Positions 41,183-48,976 of a DNA stretch of 56,272 bases are shown in pieces. This DNA is from UBA1738 sp045580145. GTDB lineage: Bacteria > Bacillota > Clostridia > UBA1381. Made by a program: the position numbers and the translations under genes. Numbering within the stretch: the stretch's first letter is position 1; each line of letters starts with the position of its first letter. The stretch covers positions 1-56,272 of the forward strand of contig JAZNNI010000113.1 in assembly GCA_045580145.1 (NCBI GenBank), given 5' to 3'. A model generated the notes under the pieces. That model searched no databases. It saw nothing but the letters and a program-made list of their open reading frames with translations, and was not told where the DNA came from.

Positions 41183-42052
41183 ATGTGGTATTCTAAGGAC
41201 TGGAAGGACTACAATTTAATAGATGCATCGGGCGGCGAAAAGCTCGAGTATTGGGGAGATATTCTTTTGAGGCGTCCCGACCCTCAGGCTATCTGGACAC
41301 ATCGCGACGGCGGTGCGCTCTGGGCAAAAACCGATGCAACATATCACCGCAGCACATCAGGCGGCGGGCATTGGGAGTTTTTTAACAAAAAAATGCCGGA
41401 AAGATGGACTGTAAGGTATAAAAATCTGACCTTCAACATAAAGCCGATGGGCTTTAAGCATACAGGTCTTTTCCCCGAACAAGCAGTTAACTGGGACTGG
41501 TTTTCGGAAATTATAAAAAAAGCACAAAGACCTGTTAAGGTTTTAAATCTCTTTGCATACACTGGCGGTGCAACCGTTGCCGCAACAGCAGCAGGCGCAG
41601 AGGTCTGCCACGTTGACGCATCAAAGGGTATGGTCAGCTGGGCAAAGGAAAATATGGCTTCATCAGGGCTTGGCGATAAACCTGTTCGATATATTGTTGA
41701 CGACGTAAAAAAATTTGTCGCAAGAGAGGCGCGCCGTGGAAAAACATATGACGCAATCATTATGGACCCGCCATCCTATGGCAGAGGTCCAAGCGGTGAG
41801 CTTTGGAAAATCGAGGATGAGCTTTATCCTTTGATTGAGGACTGTATGAAAATCTTATCGGATAAGCCTTTGTTTTTCCTGATAAATTCGTACACAACAG
41901 GTCTTTCGCAAACCATTATGGACAACGTTTTAACATTAACTATGAAGAAAAAATACGGCGGTACAGTAAGCTGTGACGAAATCGGGCTTATGATGCAGGA
42001 CAAGAAAATGGTTCTTCCTTGCGGAATCAGCTGCCGCTGGAGTTGGGACTGA
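41183..42052 (+). CDS. SAM-dependent methyltransferase, RlmI/RlmK-like
   Basis: 289 residues. N-terminal RNA-interacting part (about 1-110), then a Rossmann core: LNLFAYTGGATVAATAAGA (SAM loop), DASKGMVSWAKEN, and the catalytic MDPPSYGRG motif, typical of m5C/m2G rRNA methyltransferases of the RlmI type. The exact target base is uncertain. It separates the S component gene from the ecfA1 gene, an unusual insertion, yet the spacing is operon-like (15 nt and 6 nt). Confidence 0.88.
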   Translation: MWYSKDWKDYNLIDASGGEKLEYWGDILLRRPDPQAIWTHRDGGALWAKTDATYHRSTSGGGHWEFFNKKMPERWTVRYKNLTFNIKPMGFKHTGLFPEQAVNWDWFSEIIKKAQRPVKVLNLFAYTGGATVAATAAGAEVCHVDASKGMVSWAKENMASSGLGDKPVRYIVDDVKKFVAREARRGKTYDAIIMDPPSYGRGPSGELWKIEDELYPLIEDCMKILSDKPLFFLINSYTTGLSQTIMDNVLTLTMKKKYGGTVSCDEIGLMMQDKKMVLPCGISCRWSWD

Positions 42053-42058
42053 TACATT

Positions 42059-42901
42059 ATGATTGACATTGAAAATCTGTCCTTCTCATACGATGATGAG
42101 GAGTCAAAAAAATTTGTTATAAAAGAACTTAATCTGCACATTGACAAGGGCAGTTTTGTTGCTGTGCTTGGGCATAACGGCTCAGGAAAATCTACCCTTG
42201 CCAAGCATTTAAACGGGATTTTGCTGCCTTCGGGCGGAACCGTCTATGTCGCAGGAATGGATACCAAAGATGATGAAAACACATTCAAAATCCGCAGCAC
42301 AGCCGGAATGGTTTTCCAAAACCCTGACAACCAGATTGTTGCAGCAATAGTGGAGGACGAGGTGGCTTTTGCACCCGAAAATCTTGGCATTCCCTCCGGT
42401 GAGATACGAAAGCGTGTGGACGAATGCCTTTCCATAGTCAATATGTCGGAATTTGCAAAAAGCTCCACGACAAGACTTTCCGGTGGTCAAAAACAGCGTG
42501 TCGCCATAGCGAGTGTGCTTGCTATGGAGCCGGAATGCATAATTTTAGATGAACCAACTGCAATGCTTGACCCGCAAGGAAGACGTGAGGTTATGAAAAC
42601 AATCAAAGCCCTTAACAAAACCAAGGGGATGACGGTAGTTTTAATCACGCACTATATGGACGAAGCGGCAATGGCAGACAGAATTGTTGTGATGGAAAAA
42701 GGCGAGGCAATAATTGACAATGTCCCGAAAAAAGTATTTTCGCAGGTGGAAAAAATCAAGTCCATCGGACTTGACGTTCCTCAGGTTACAGAGCTCGTGT
42801 TTCGTTTAAAAGGCTTCGGCATCGAGCTCCCTGACGACATCATAACAGTCGAAGAATGTAAGCAGGCAATTTTAGATAAGTTAAAAGGACTCAAAAAATG
42901 A
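42059..42901 (+). CDS. ecfA1: ECF transporter ATPase EcfA1
   Basis: 280 residues, an ABC ATPase. Walker A GHNGSGKST, signature LSGGQKQR, Walker B CIILDEPTAMLDP, with a Q-loop in FQNPDNQ that is specific to ECF ATPases. No strong Shine-Dalgarno site is visible in front, so coupling to the methyltransferase is likely. It overlaps ecfA2 by 4 nt. Confidence 0.95.
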   Translation: MIDIENLSFSYDDEESKKFVIKELNLHIDKGSFVAVLGHNGSGKSTLAKHLNGILLPSGGTVYVAGMDTKDDENTFKIRSTAGMVFQNPDNQIVAAIVEDEVAFAPENLGIPSGEIRKRVDECLSIVNMSEFAKSSTTRLSGGQKQRVAIASVLAMEPECIILDEPTAMLDPQGRREVMKTIKALNKTKGMTVVLITHYMDEAAMADRIVVMEKGEAIIDNVPKKVFSQVEKIKSIGLDVPQVTELVFRLKGFGIELPDDIITVEECKQAILDKLKGLKK

Positions 42902-43758
42902 TTAAAGTATCTGATTTGACATATGTATATCAGCCGGATATGCCTTTTTCACAAACGGCACTTGATGGTGTAAGCTTTGAAATTCCCGACGGCGATTTCA
43001 CGGCTATTATAGGACATACCGGCTCAGGAAAATCCACACTTATTCAGCATTTAAATGCTCTTATAAAGCCGACAAGCGGGAAAATCGAGATTGATGGTAT
43101 TGAGATAACCTCCCCAGATGCCGACCTTAGAGAAGTCCGCAAAAATGTTGGACTTGTTTTTCAGTACCCTGAGCATCAGCTTTTTGAAGAAACTGTTTAT
43201 AAGGATATAGCCTTCGGCCCTACAAATATGGGGCTTTCTGAGGATGAAATAAAATCGCGGGTATTAGAGGCAGTAAGATTTGTAGGACTTTCCGAGGATC
43301 TTCTCCAAAAGTCGCCATTTGAACTTTCGGGCGGACAAAAAAGACGTGTCGCAATCGCAGGTGTTCTTTCAATGAAGCCGAAGGTGCTTATTTTAGACGA
43401 GCCTACGGCAGGTCTTGACCCAAAAGGCAGGGACGAGATTTTGGACCAGCTTGTCAATCTCCACGAGCAAAACAAAGATATGACAATCCTTTTCGTCTCT
43501 CATTCTATGGAGGATGTGGCACGCATTGCAAAAAATGTCCTTGTTATGAACAAGGGCCGCCTTTGTATGCATGGAAGTGTTGCCGACATTTTTGAAAGAG
43601 TTGATGAGCTTAAAAGCATAGGGCTGAACGTCCCGCAAATCACCGAGCTGACTCACAGCTTAATAGAAGACGGCATAAACATCCGTCCTGATGTTTATAC
43701 TGTCAAGTTTGCCGCAGAGCTTTATAAAGAACTTATAAAGGAGGCAGAAAATGTTTAA
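42898..43758 (+). CDS. ecfA2: ECF transporter ATPase EcfA2
   Basis: 286 residues. Walker A GHTGSGKST, signature LSGGQKRR, Walker B VLILDEPTAGLDP, and FQYPEHQLF, the EcfA2 type. It forms a heterodimer with EcfA1 that drives the T component. 4-nt overlap (ATGA) with ecfA1 and 8-nt overlap with ecfT. Confidence 0.95.
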   Translation: MIKVSDLTYVYQPDMPFSQTALDGVSFEIPDGDFTAIIGHTGSGKSTLIQHLNALIKPTSGKIEIDGIEITSPDADLREVRKNVGLVFQYPEHQLFEETVYKDIAFGPTNMGLSEDEIKSRVLEAVRFVGLSEDLLQKSPFELSGGQKRRVAIAGVLSMKPKVLILDEPTAGLDPKGRDEILDQLVNLHEQNKDMTILFVSHSMEDVARIAKNVLVMNKGRLCMHGSVADIFERVDELKSIGLNVPQITELTHSLIEDGINIRPDVYTVKFAAELYKELIKEAENV

Positions 43759-44566
43759 GGATATTACTATCGGTCAGTACATCGAAGGAAGCTCTTTTAT
43801 TCACAGGCTGGATGCAAGAGTTAAAATTCTTCTTACACTTTTTTATATAGTTATTCTTTTTGTAATCAATTCACCTGTTGCCTATATAGGCTTCACGGTG
43901 TTTACGTTGTTTTTGGTGTTTCTATCCAAAGTTCCACCAAAATTTATTTTGCGTGGCTTAAAGCCAATGCTTTATATCATTATATTCACAGCTTTAATCA
44001 ATTTGTTTATGACGCCCAGCAGTACCGAGCCTTTATGGATTTGTCCATTCTGGAATTCACTCAAAATTACAGCGGAAGGTCTAAAGGTTGCAATTTTGAT
44101 GATTTTAAGGCTTGTCTACCTTGTTATCGGCACATCGCTTTTAACCCTTACCACCTCACCGCTTATGCTTACCGACGGAATTGAAAAGCTTTTAAAGCCT
44201 TTTGAGATAATCAAGGTGCCATCACACGAAATTGCGATGATGATGACTATTGCAATCCGTTTTATCCCGACACTTTCTGAGGAAACTGAAAAAATTATGA
44301 AAGCACAGATGGCGCGCGGCGCCGATTTTGAAAGCGGAAACATCTTAAAGCGTGCAAAAGCGATGATTCCTCTTTTAGTTCCGCTTTTTATAAGTGCCTT
44401 CAGGCGCGCTGATGACCTTGCCATCGCAATGGATTCCCGCTGCTACCACGGCGGAAAAAACCGTACACGAATGAAGCAAATGAAAACAACCTACCGCGAC
44501 ACTGTTGCGGCATTGTTTATGATATGCTTTTTTGCACTTTTGATTTTGGCAGAAAAGCTTATATAG
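43751..44566 (+). CDS. ecfT: ECF transporter transmembrane component EcfT
   Basis: 271 residues with about five membrane spans. The cytoplasmic coupling helices contain AQMARGADFESG (Ala-Arg-Gly motif) and DSRCYHGGKNRT, both family marks. It couples the ATPases to S components. It overlaps ecfA2 by 8 nt. Confidence 0.95.
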   Translation: MFKDITIGQYIEGSSFIHRLDARVKILLTLFYIVILFVINSPVAYIGFTVFTLFLVFLSKVPPKFILRGLKPMLYIIIFTALINLFMTPSSTEPLWICPFWNSLKITAEGLKVAILMILRLVYLVIGTSLLTLTTSPLMLTDGIEKLLKPFEIIKVPSHEIAMMMTIAIRFIPTLSEETEKIMKAQMARGADFESGNILKRAKAMIPLLVPLFISAFRRADDLAIAMDSRCYHGGKNRTRMKQMKTTYRDTVAALFMICFFALLILAEKLI

Positions 44567-44576
44567 AGGTGATATT

Positions 44577-45311
44577 ATGCGAAATATAAAGCTGACACTT
44601 CAATATGACGGCACGCATTATCACGGCTGGCAATCCCAAAAAAACGCTGTCACCGTTCAGGAAACTCTGGAAAAAGCACTTTCCTCACTGACAGGACAAA
44701 AGCCCAAGCTCATCGGCTGCAGCAGAACAGACACAGGTGTTCACGCAACCCGATTTGTATGTAACTTTAAATCAGAAACAAAAATTCCAGCAGACAAGCT
44801 CCCTCTTGCAATAAACACAAAACTGCCGGAGGATATTATCTGCCTTTTGGCAGAGGATGCTGCGAATGATTTTAACTCAAGATATTCAGCAAAAAAGAAA
44901 TGCTACACCTATTATATTCAAAATTCACGTTTTCCCGATGTCTTTAAAGTAAACTATGCCTGGCATTTTCCATACGCTCTTGATTTGGAAAAAATGCAAA
45001 AAGCAGCCTCTGCCTTTTTGGGCGAGCACGATTTTATCGGTTTCGCAGCAAGCGGATTTACTGTGAAAACAACCGTGCGCACTATTTACTCACTTGATGT
45101 AGAAAAGGTCGGCGACCTTATTAAAATCACAGTTGTAGGAAATGGATTTTTGTATAATATGGTTCGCATCATCGCAGGAACACTCGCTTTTGCGGGGTGT
45201 GGCAAGATAGATGCAGAAGATATGGCGGATATAATAGCATCCTGCGACCGAAAACGTGCAGGGATAACGGCTCCGCCGCAAGGTCTGTTTTTAACGGAGG
45301 TGTACTATTAA
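44577..45311 (+). CDS. truA: tRNA pseudouridine synthase TruA
   Basis: 244 residues. Converts U38-U40 of tRNAs. Begins with KLTLQYDGTHYHGWQ, and the catalytic Asp is in GCSRTDTGVHA; GNGFLYNMVRIIAGTL follows. truA often follows ecfT in Firmicutes. The stop codon overlaps the ATG of the next gene (TAATG). Confidence 0.96.
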   Translation: MRNIKLTLQYDGTHYHGWQSQKNAVTVQETLEKALSSLTGQKPKLIGCSRTDTGVHATRFVCNFKSETKIPADKLPLAINTKLPEDIICLLAEDAANDFNSRYSAKKKCYTYYIQNSRFPDVFKVNYAWHFPYALDLEKMQKAASAFLGEHDFIGFAASGFTVKTTVRTIYSLDVEKVGDLIKITVVGNGFLYNMVRIIAGTLAFAGCGKIDAEDMADIIASCDRKRAGITAPPQGLFLTEVYY

Positions 45312-46696
45312 TGAAAAAAAGAAAGGGTAATATTTTAAAGATTTTTATAGTATTACTATGCCTTTTTGGTGCAATTTTGTATGCAGTAATTCAGTCAGGC
45401 ATCAATGTGCCTATACTTGAAACTTATAAAATCAATTTCAAGCATAACATCTCAGGAATATGCAATATGCTTAATATTAATCTTCCTATCGAAATGCAGC
45501 TTTACCTTGACGATATGTCTGCTCCAACTCCAAAGCCCACAATAATTCCGGCAAAGGAGCAGGAAGAAATGGAAAAAGCTCTTGGATACCCTGAGCAGGA
45601 GGAGGTTGTCCCTAAGGAAGGTACCGTCGAGCTGACAACAAAAAAACCTATTAAGCACACTCAAACAGATGATCTCCCTATCGCAGTAGACGCCGCTGAA
45701 AATGCAAAATTTGCAGAATACGACGACTATATGTTATTTGTAAACGAAACCAATTACCGCGCATATTCAAAAAGCGGCAAGCTTTTATGGGATTTACCTA
45801 TACAAATGCAGGACCCGTCTTTAGTTGTACGCGGAAACTACGTCCTAATAAGCGAGACAGGTTCTAAAAAGGTGAGCCTTTACAAAGGAAAAAAACACAT
45901 ATTTACAGAAAGCACCGAGGGCAATATAATAACAGCGGATTTGTCCCAAAACGGAGACGTTGTCGCAGTTACCGAAAAAGAATATTTCAAGGGTCAGGTA
46001 GTTGTTTTCAACAAAAGCGGAAAGATTGTTTATGCATGGGACTCAGGCTCATATAACATTTTAGATGCCGCAATTTCGGCTGACCGTGATGTTGCCGTTT
46101 CTCTTTTAAATACTGATTCGGGCGCAGACAGCTTTATTTCCTGCTTTAACGTAAACGGAGATGAAAAATATAAAACAGACACCTTCAAGGACTCAATTAT
46201 ATTTGACTTAGAGTACTCGGGCGATAGATTAAATGCAATTTCTGAAAGTGGCTCTGTCGGACTTAACAAACGCGGCAAAGTCCTTTGGAATTACAGCTAT
46301 GACGGAAAGGTTCTTGAAAATTATGCCATTGCAAAAAACGGCTCAAAGCTTCTTTTATTTGAGAGCGGAAGTACTGGCGAAATTATCGTTTTATCCGCAG
46401 GCGGAAAGGCATATCCACCAATCAAGACCGAAACTATGCCCGACCACGTCAGCATCAAGTCAGATTACATTGCATATAATAGTGGACGAGAAGTCATTAT
46501 GACCAACTTTAAGGGCAAAAGAATTTTACGCGCTTCTTGTGATTCTAATATCCAGCAACTTTATGCCATCGATTCAAAGCACGCTTTTTGTGTATACTCA
46601 TCAAGCATACAGTTTAAAAAGCTGACAAAACAGGGAAAGCGTGAAACTGTTACAGTCCCGTCAGCATCACCTATGAACACGGAAGGAGTGAACTAA
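45311..46696 (+). CDS. DUF5711-like membrane-anchored beta-propeller protein
   Basis: 461 residues from the ATG at 45311, with GGAGGTG 8 nt upstream, overlapping the truA stop by 1 nt. N-terminal membrane span (about 10-28) is followed by a Pro/Glu-rich linker (about 75-120) and a series of repeated beta-strand units of about 40 residues (for example KSGKLLWDL, KSGKIVYAW, KRGKVLWNY) suggesting an extracellular WD40-like propeller. The match to DUF5711 is by architecture; the function is unknown. Confidence 0.8.
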   Translation: MKKRKGNILKIFIVLLCLFGAILYAVIQSGINVPILETYKINFKHNISGICNMLNINLPIEMQLYLDDMSAPTPKPTIIPAKEQEEMEKALGYPEQEEVVPKEGTVELTTKKPIKHTQTDDLPIAVDAAENAKFAEYDDYMLFVNETNYRAYSKSGKLLWDLPIQMQDPSLVVRGNYVLISETGSKKVSLYKGKKHIFTESTEGNIITADLSQNGDVVAVTEKEYFKGQVVVFNKSGKIVYAWDSGSYNILDAAISADRDVAVSLLNTDSGADSFISCFNVNGDEKYKTDTFKDSIIFDLEYSGDRLNAISESGSVGLNKRGKVLWNYSYDGKVLENYAIAKNGSKLLLFESGSTGEIIVLSAGGKAYPPIKTETMPDHVSIKSDYIAYNSGREVIMTNFKGKRILRASCDSNIQQLYAIDSKHAFCVYSSSIQFKKLTKQGKRETVTVPSASPMNTEGVN

Positions 46697-46699
46697 GTT

Positions 46700-47392
46700 A
46701 TGGGATATATCTGGGACATTGTTTTGGTTGCAGTCGCTTTGTTTTTTATAATAAAAACAGCAAAAAAAGGATTTATCGGTGCGTCAAAAACCATCGTTTC
46801 TCTCCTGCTCACTGCAATACTGTTCGTTTCCTTTCAGCCGACAGTACTTGATTTTATGCAAAAGTCCCCGCTTGGTGACAACATCAAAGCAAGTGTCAGC
46901 AAAAATATCACGAAAACATATGAAAAAGAACAGCTGCCCGAAGATGCAGATACTACTGACACCCAGCAGGCTGTTATGATTTGCGAGTCGCTTTCCCTCC
47001 CTAAATTTTTGTCGGAAAGTATTGAGGAAAACCTAAAGCAAATGTCGGAAATCAAAAATAATGTTATGGAGGTCATTACCGACTCTATTACACTGCTTAT
47101 TCTCAGGCTTATTTCCCTCATTCTGCTTTTTGTCGCAGTAAAGATTTTTGTTTTCCTTGCACTCAAGATTTTAGAGAGTCTTTTCGAGCTTCCGGGACTT
47201 AAGACAATCAACCGTCTGCTTGGCTCACTGCTCGGCATATTTAATGCGCTCCTTGCCATTTACATAATCTGCGGTCTTATAAGTCTGCTTTCTCCAATGG
47301 ATAAGCTCTCAACCGTCAAATCGGTGGTTGATTCAACATATATTGTGAAATATTTTTATGACAACAATCTCTTGCTGTCACTCTTTGTATAG
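46700..47392 (+). CDS. CvpA-family membrane protein
   Basis: 230 residues with four hydrophobic segments. The N-terminal WDIVLVAVALFFIIKTAKKGF and the C-terminal LGSLLGIFNALLAIYII are the CvpA pattern (a conserved Gly-rich helix GSLLG.F.A). CvpA proteins are linked to colicin V production and membrane stress; the Firmicute role is unclear. A soluble stretch of about 60 residues lies between spans. It follows the DUF5711 gene directly, suggesting shared work at the membrane. Confidence 0.87.
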   Translation: MGYIWDIVLVAVALFFIIKTAKKGFIGASKTIVSLLLTAILFVSFQPTVLDFMQKSPLGDNIKASVSKNITKTYEKEQLPEDADTTDTQQAVMICESLSLPKFLSESIEENLKQMSEIKNNVMEVITDSITLLILRLISLILLFVAVKIFVFLALKILESLFELPGLKTINRLLGSLLGIFNALLAIYIICGLISLLSPMDKLSTVKSVVDSTYIVKYFYDNNLLLSLFV

Positions 47393-47407
47393 AATTGAGG
47401 TGTAATT

Positions 47408-48712
47408 TTGGAAGAAAAAACAGAGCTTTTACGAAAAACTAAAGAAGAATTAAAACAGCTCGCACAAGGGCTTGAAATAGCAAAAACTTCAACAATGAAA
47501 AAGGAGGATATAGTAGAGGCTATCCTTCAAAAACGCGAGGAAAACCGAAAAAAAGAGAGCGAAAAGCCGAGAGAAAAACATCAGCGCCCCAGCGATGTCG
47601 TTGAGGTGTGCGGTGTTTTAGAGGTTCTTGCTGACGGGTTTGGCTTTTTAAGGTTTGAAAACTATCGCTCCGGTGAAAATGACATATATGTATCACCAAC
47701 TCAAATTCGCAGGTTTAACTTAAAAACAGGCGACGAAATCACAGGAGATGCAAGACCATCACAGGAGGAAGATAAGTATTCTCCTCTTCTTTTTGTCAAG
47801 AAGATAAACGGTGACAGCCTTGAAGTCGCATTAAAGCGAAAAAGTTTTGAAAAGCTCACCCCTATTTATCCAAAGGAAAAGCTGGTGCTTGAAACAGGCG
47901 AAAAGGACAAGTATGCCTCACGCATCCTTGACATAATTGCTCCAATCGGAAAAGGACAAAGAGGTATGATTGTAGCCCCTCCAAAAGCCGGAAAAACCAC
48001 TTTAATTAAGCAGATAGCACAGTCAATTTCCAAAAATCATCCCGACATCAAGCTTATCGTCCTTTTGATTGACGAGCGACCTGAGGAAGTAACAGATATG
48101 CGCCGCTCAATAGACGGTGAGGTTATATCCTCCACCTTCGACCAGACCCCTGAAAATCACACAAAATGTGCTGAAATGGTTTTAGAGCGCGCTATGAGAC
48201 TTGTCGAGCAGAAGAAAGACGTAGTTATACTTATGGACTCTATAACAAGGCTCGCACGTGCATATAACCTTACGGTAACCCCGACAGGCAGAACCTTATC
48301 AGGAGGTCTTGACCCTGATGCACTCATCAAGCCAAAAAAGTTTTTCGGTGCGGCAAGAAATATCGAAGAAGGCGGAAGCCTTACAATTTTAGCCACAGCT
48401 CTTGTTGAAACAGGCTCACGAATGGACGAGGTTATATTTGAAGAATTTAAAGGCACCGGTAATATGGAGATAAAGCTGGACCGCGGACTTCAGGAACGCA
48501 GAATTTTCCCTGCAATAGATATCTTAAAATCCGGAACCAGACGTGAAGAAGTGCTTTTGACAGATGTCGAAACCGAGGCAGCTTGGTCTATCCGCAGAAA
48601 CACAAACTCGCAAAACAGTTATGACACTCTGGCAAAGCTGTTACAGTTTATGAAAAACACCGATACCAATGCCGAATTTGTTGACACAGTTATAAAATAT
48701 TATAAGAAATAG
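47408..48712 (+). CDS. rho: Transcription termination factor Rho
   Basis: 434 residues from a TTG start, preceded by GAGGTG. N-terminal Rho-N helix (ELLRKTKEELKQLAQGLEI), a cold-shock RNA-binding domain (LEVLADGFGFLRF and YVSPTQIRRF), then the hexameric ATPase: APPKAGKTTL (P-loop), LIDERPEEVTDM and RTLSGGLDPDAL (Q- and R-loops). Ends RNA synthesis at non-hairpin sites. Last gene of the ecfS run. Confidence 0.97.
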   Translation: MEEKTELLRKTKEELKQLAQGLEIAKTSTMKKEDIVEAILQKREENRKKESEKPREKHQRPSDVVEVCGVLEVLADGFGFLRFENYRSGENDIYVSPTQIRRFNLKTGDEITGDARPSQEEDKYSPLLFVKKINGDSLEVALKRKSFEKLTPIYPKEKLVLETGEKDKYASRILDIIAPIGKGQRGMIVAPPKAGKTTLIKQIAQSISKNHPDIKLIVLLIDERPEEVTDMRRSIDGEVISSTFDQTPENHTKCAEMVLERAMRLVEQKKDVVILMDSITRLARAYNLTVTPTGRTLSGGLDPDALIKPKKFFGAARNIEEGGSLTILATALVETGSRMDEVIFEEFKGTGNMEIKLDRGLQERRIFPAIDILKSGTRREEVLLTDVETEAAWSIRRNTNSQNSYDTLAKLLQFMKNTDTNAEFVDTVIKYYKK

Positions 48713-48853
48713 AAGCTGTAAAAATATATAGGTCTATTTGGGGGATAGGAAAAATTGTTTGGAATGGATAAAACGAGCCAAGGCAAAGCCTTGGGTCTCT
48801 GGCGGCATACGATGGTACGTCGAGTGGTGAGTTTTGTTCATAGCAAAAAGGCA
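48713..48853 (+). other. Structured intergenic stretch after rho
   Basis: About 140 nt with no ORF. A perfect 7-bp hairpin CCAAGGC / GCCTTGG sits at 48778-48794, followed by GGGTCTCTGGCGGCATACG. GCAAAAAGGC at 48843-48852 pairs with GCCTTTTTGC at 48937-48946 around the terminator. Possibly an RNA structure of the rho 3' end; no known riboswitch class is recognised. Confidence 0.35.
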
Positions 48854-48862
48854 TAAAAAAAT

Positions 48863-48900
48863 AGAGGAAATCTCAAAATCTGAGATTTCCTCTTTCCCAT
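48863..48900. terminator. Bidirectional terminator between rho and the fusion gene
   Basis: Perfect 13-bp arms AGAGGAAATCTCA / TGAGATTTCCTCT, 5-nt loop. A T-run follows on the minus strand (ATTTTTTTATG), and TTTCCC on the plus strand. Confidence 0.9.
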
Positions 48901-48976
48901 TTAATCAATAATACGTCTATATTCGCGTTTCTATCGCCTTTTTGCAATCCGGACTATTTTTTTACATCCCCTATTT

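Noticed and set aside
48740..48860. Known riboswitch (c-di-GMP, fluoride or ykkC type)
   Set aside because: None of the conserved cores could be found, and the segment lies downstream of rho rather than before a gene on the same strand.
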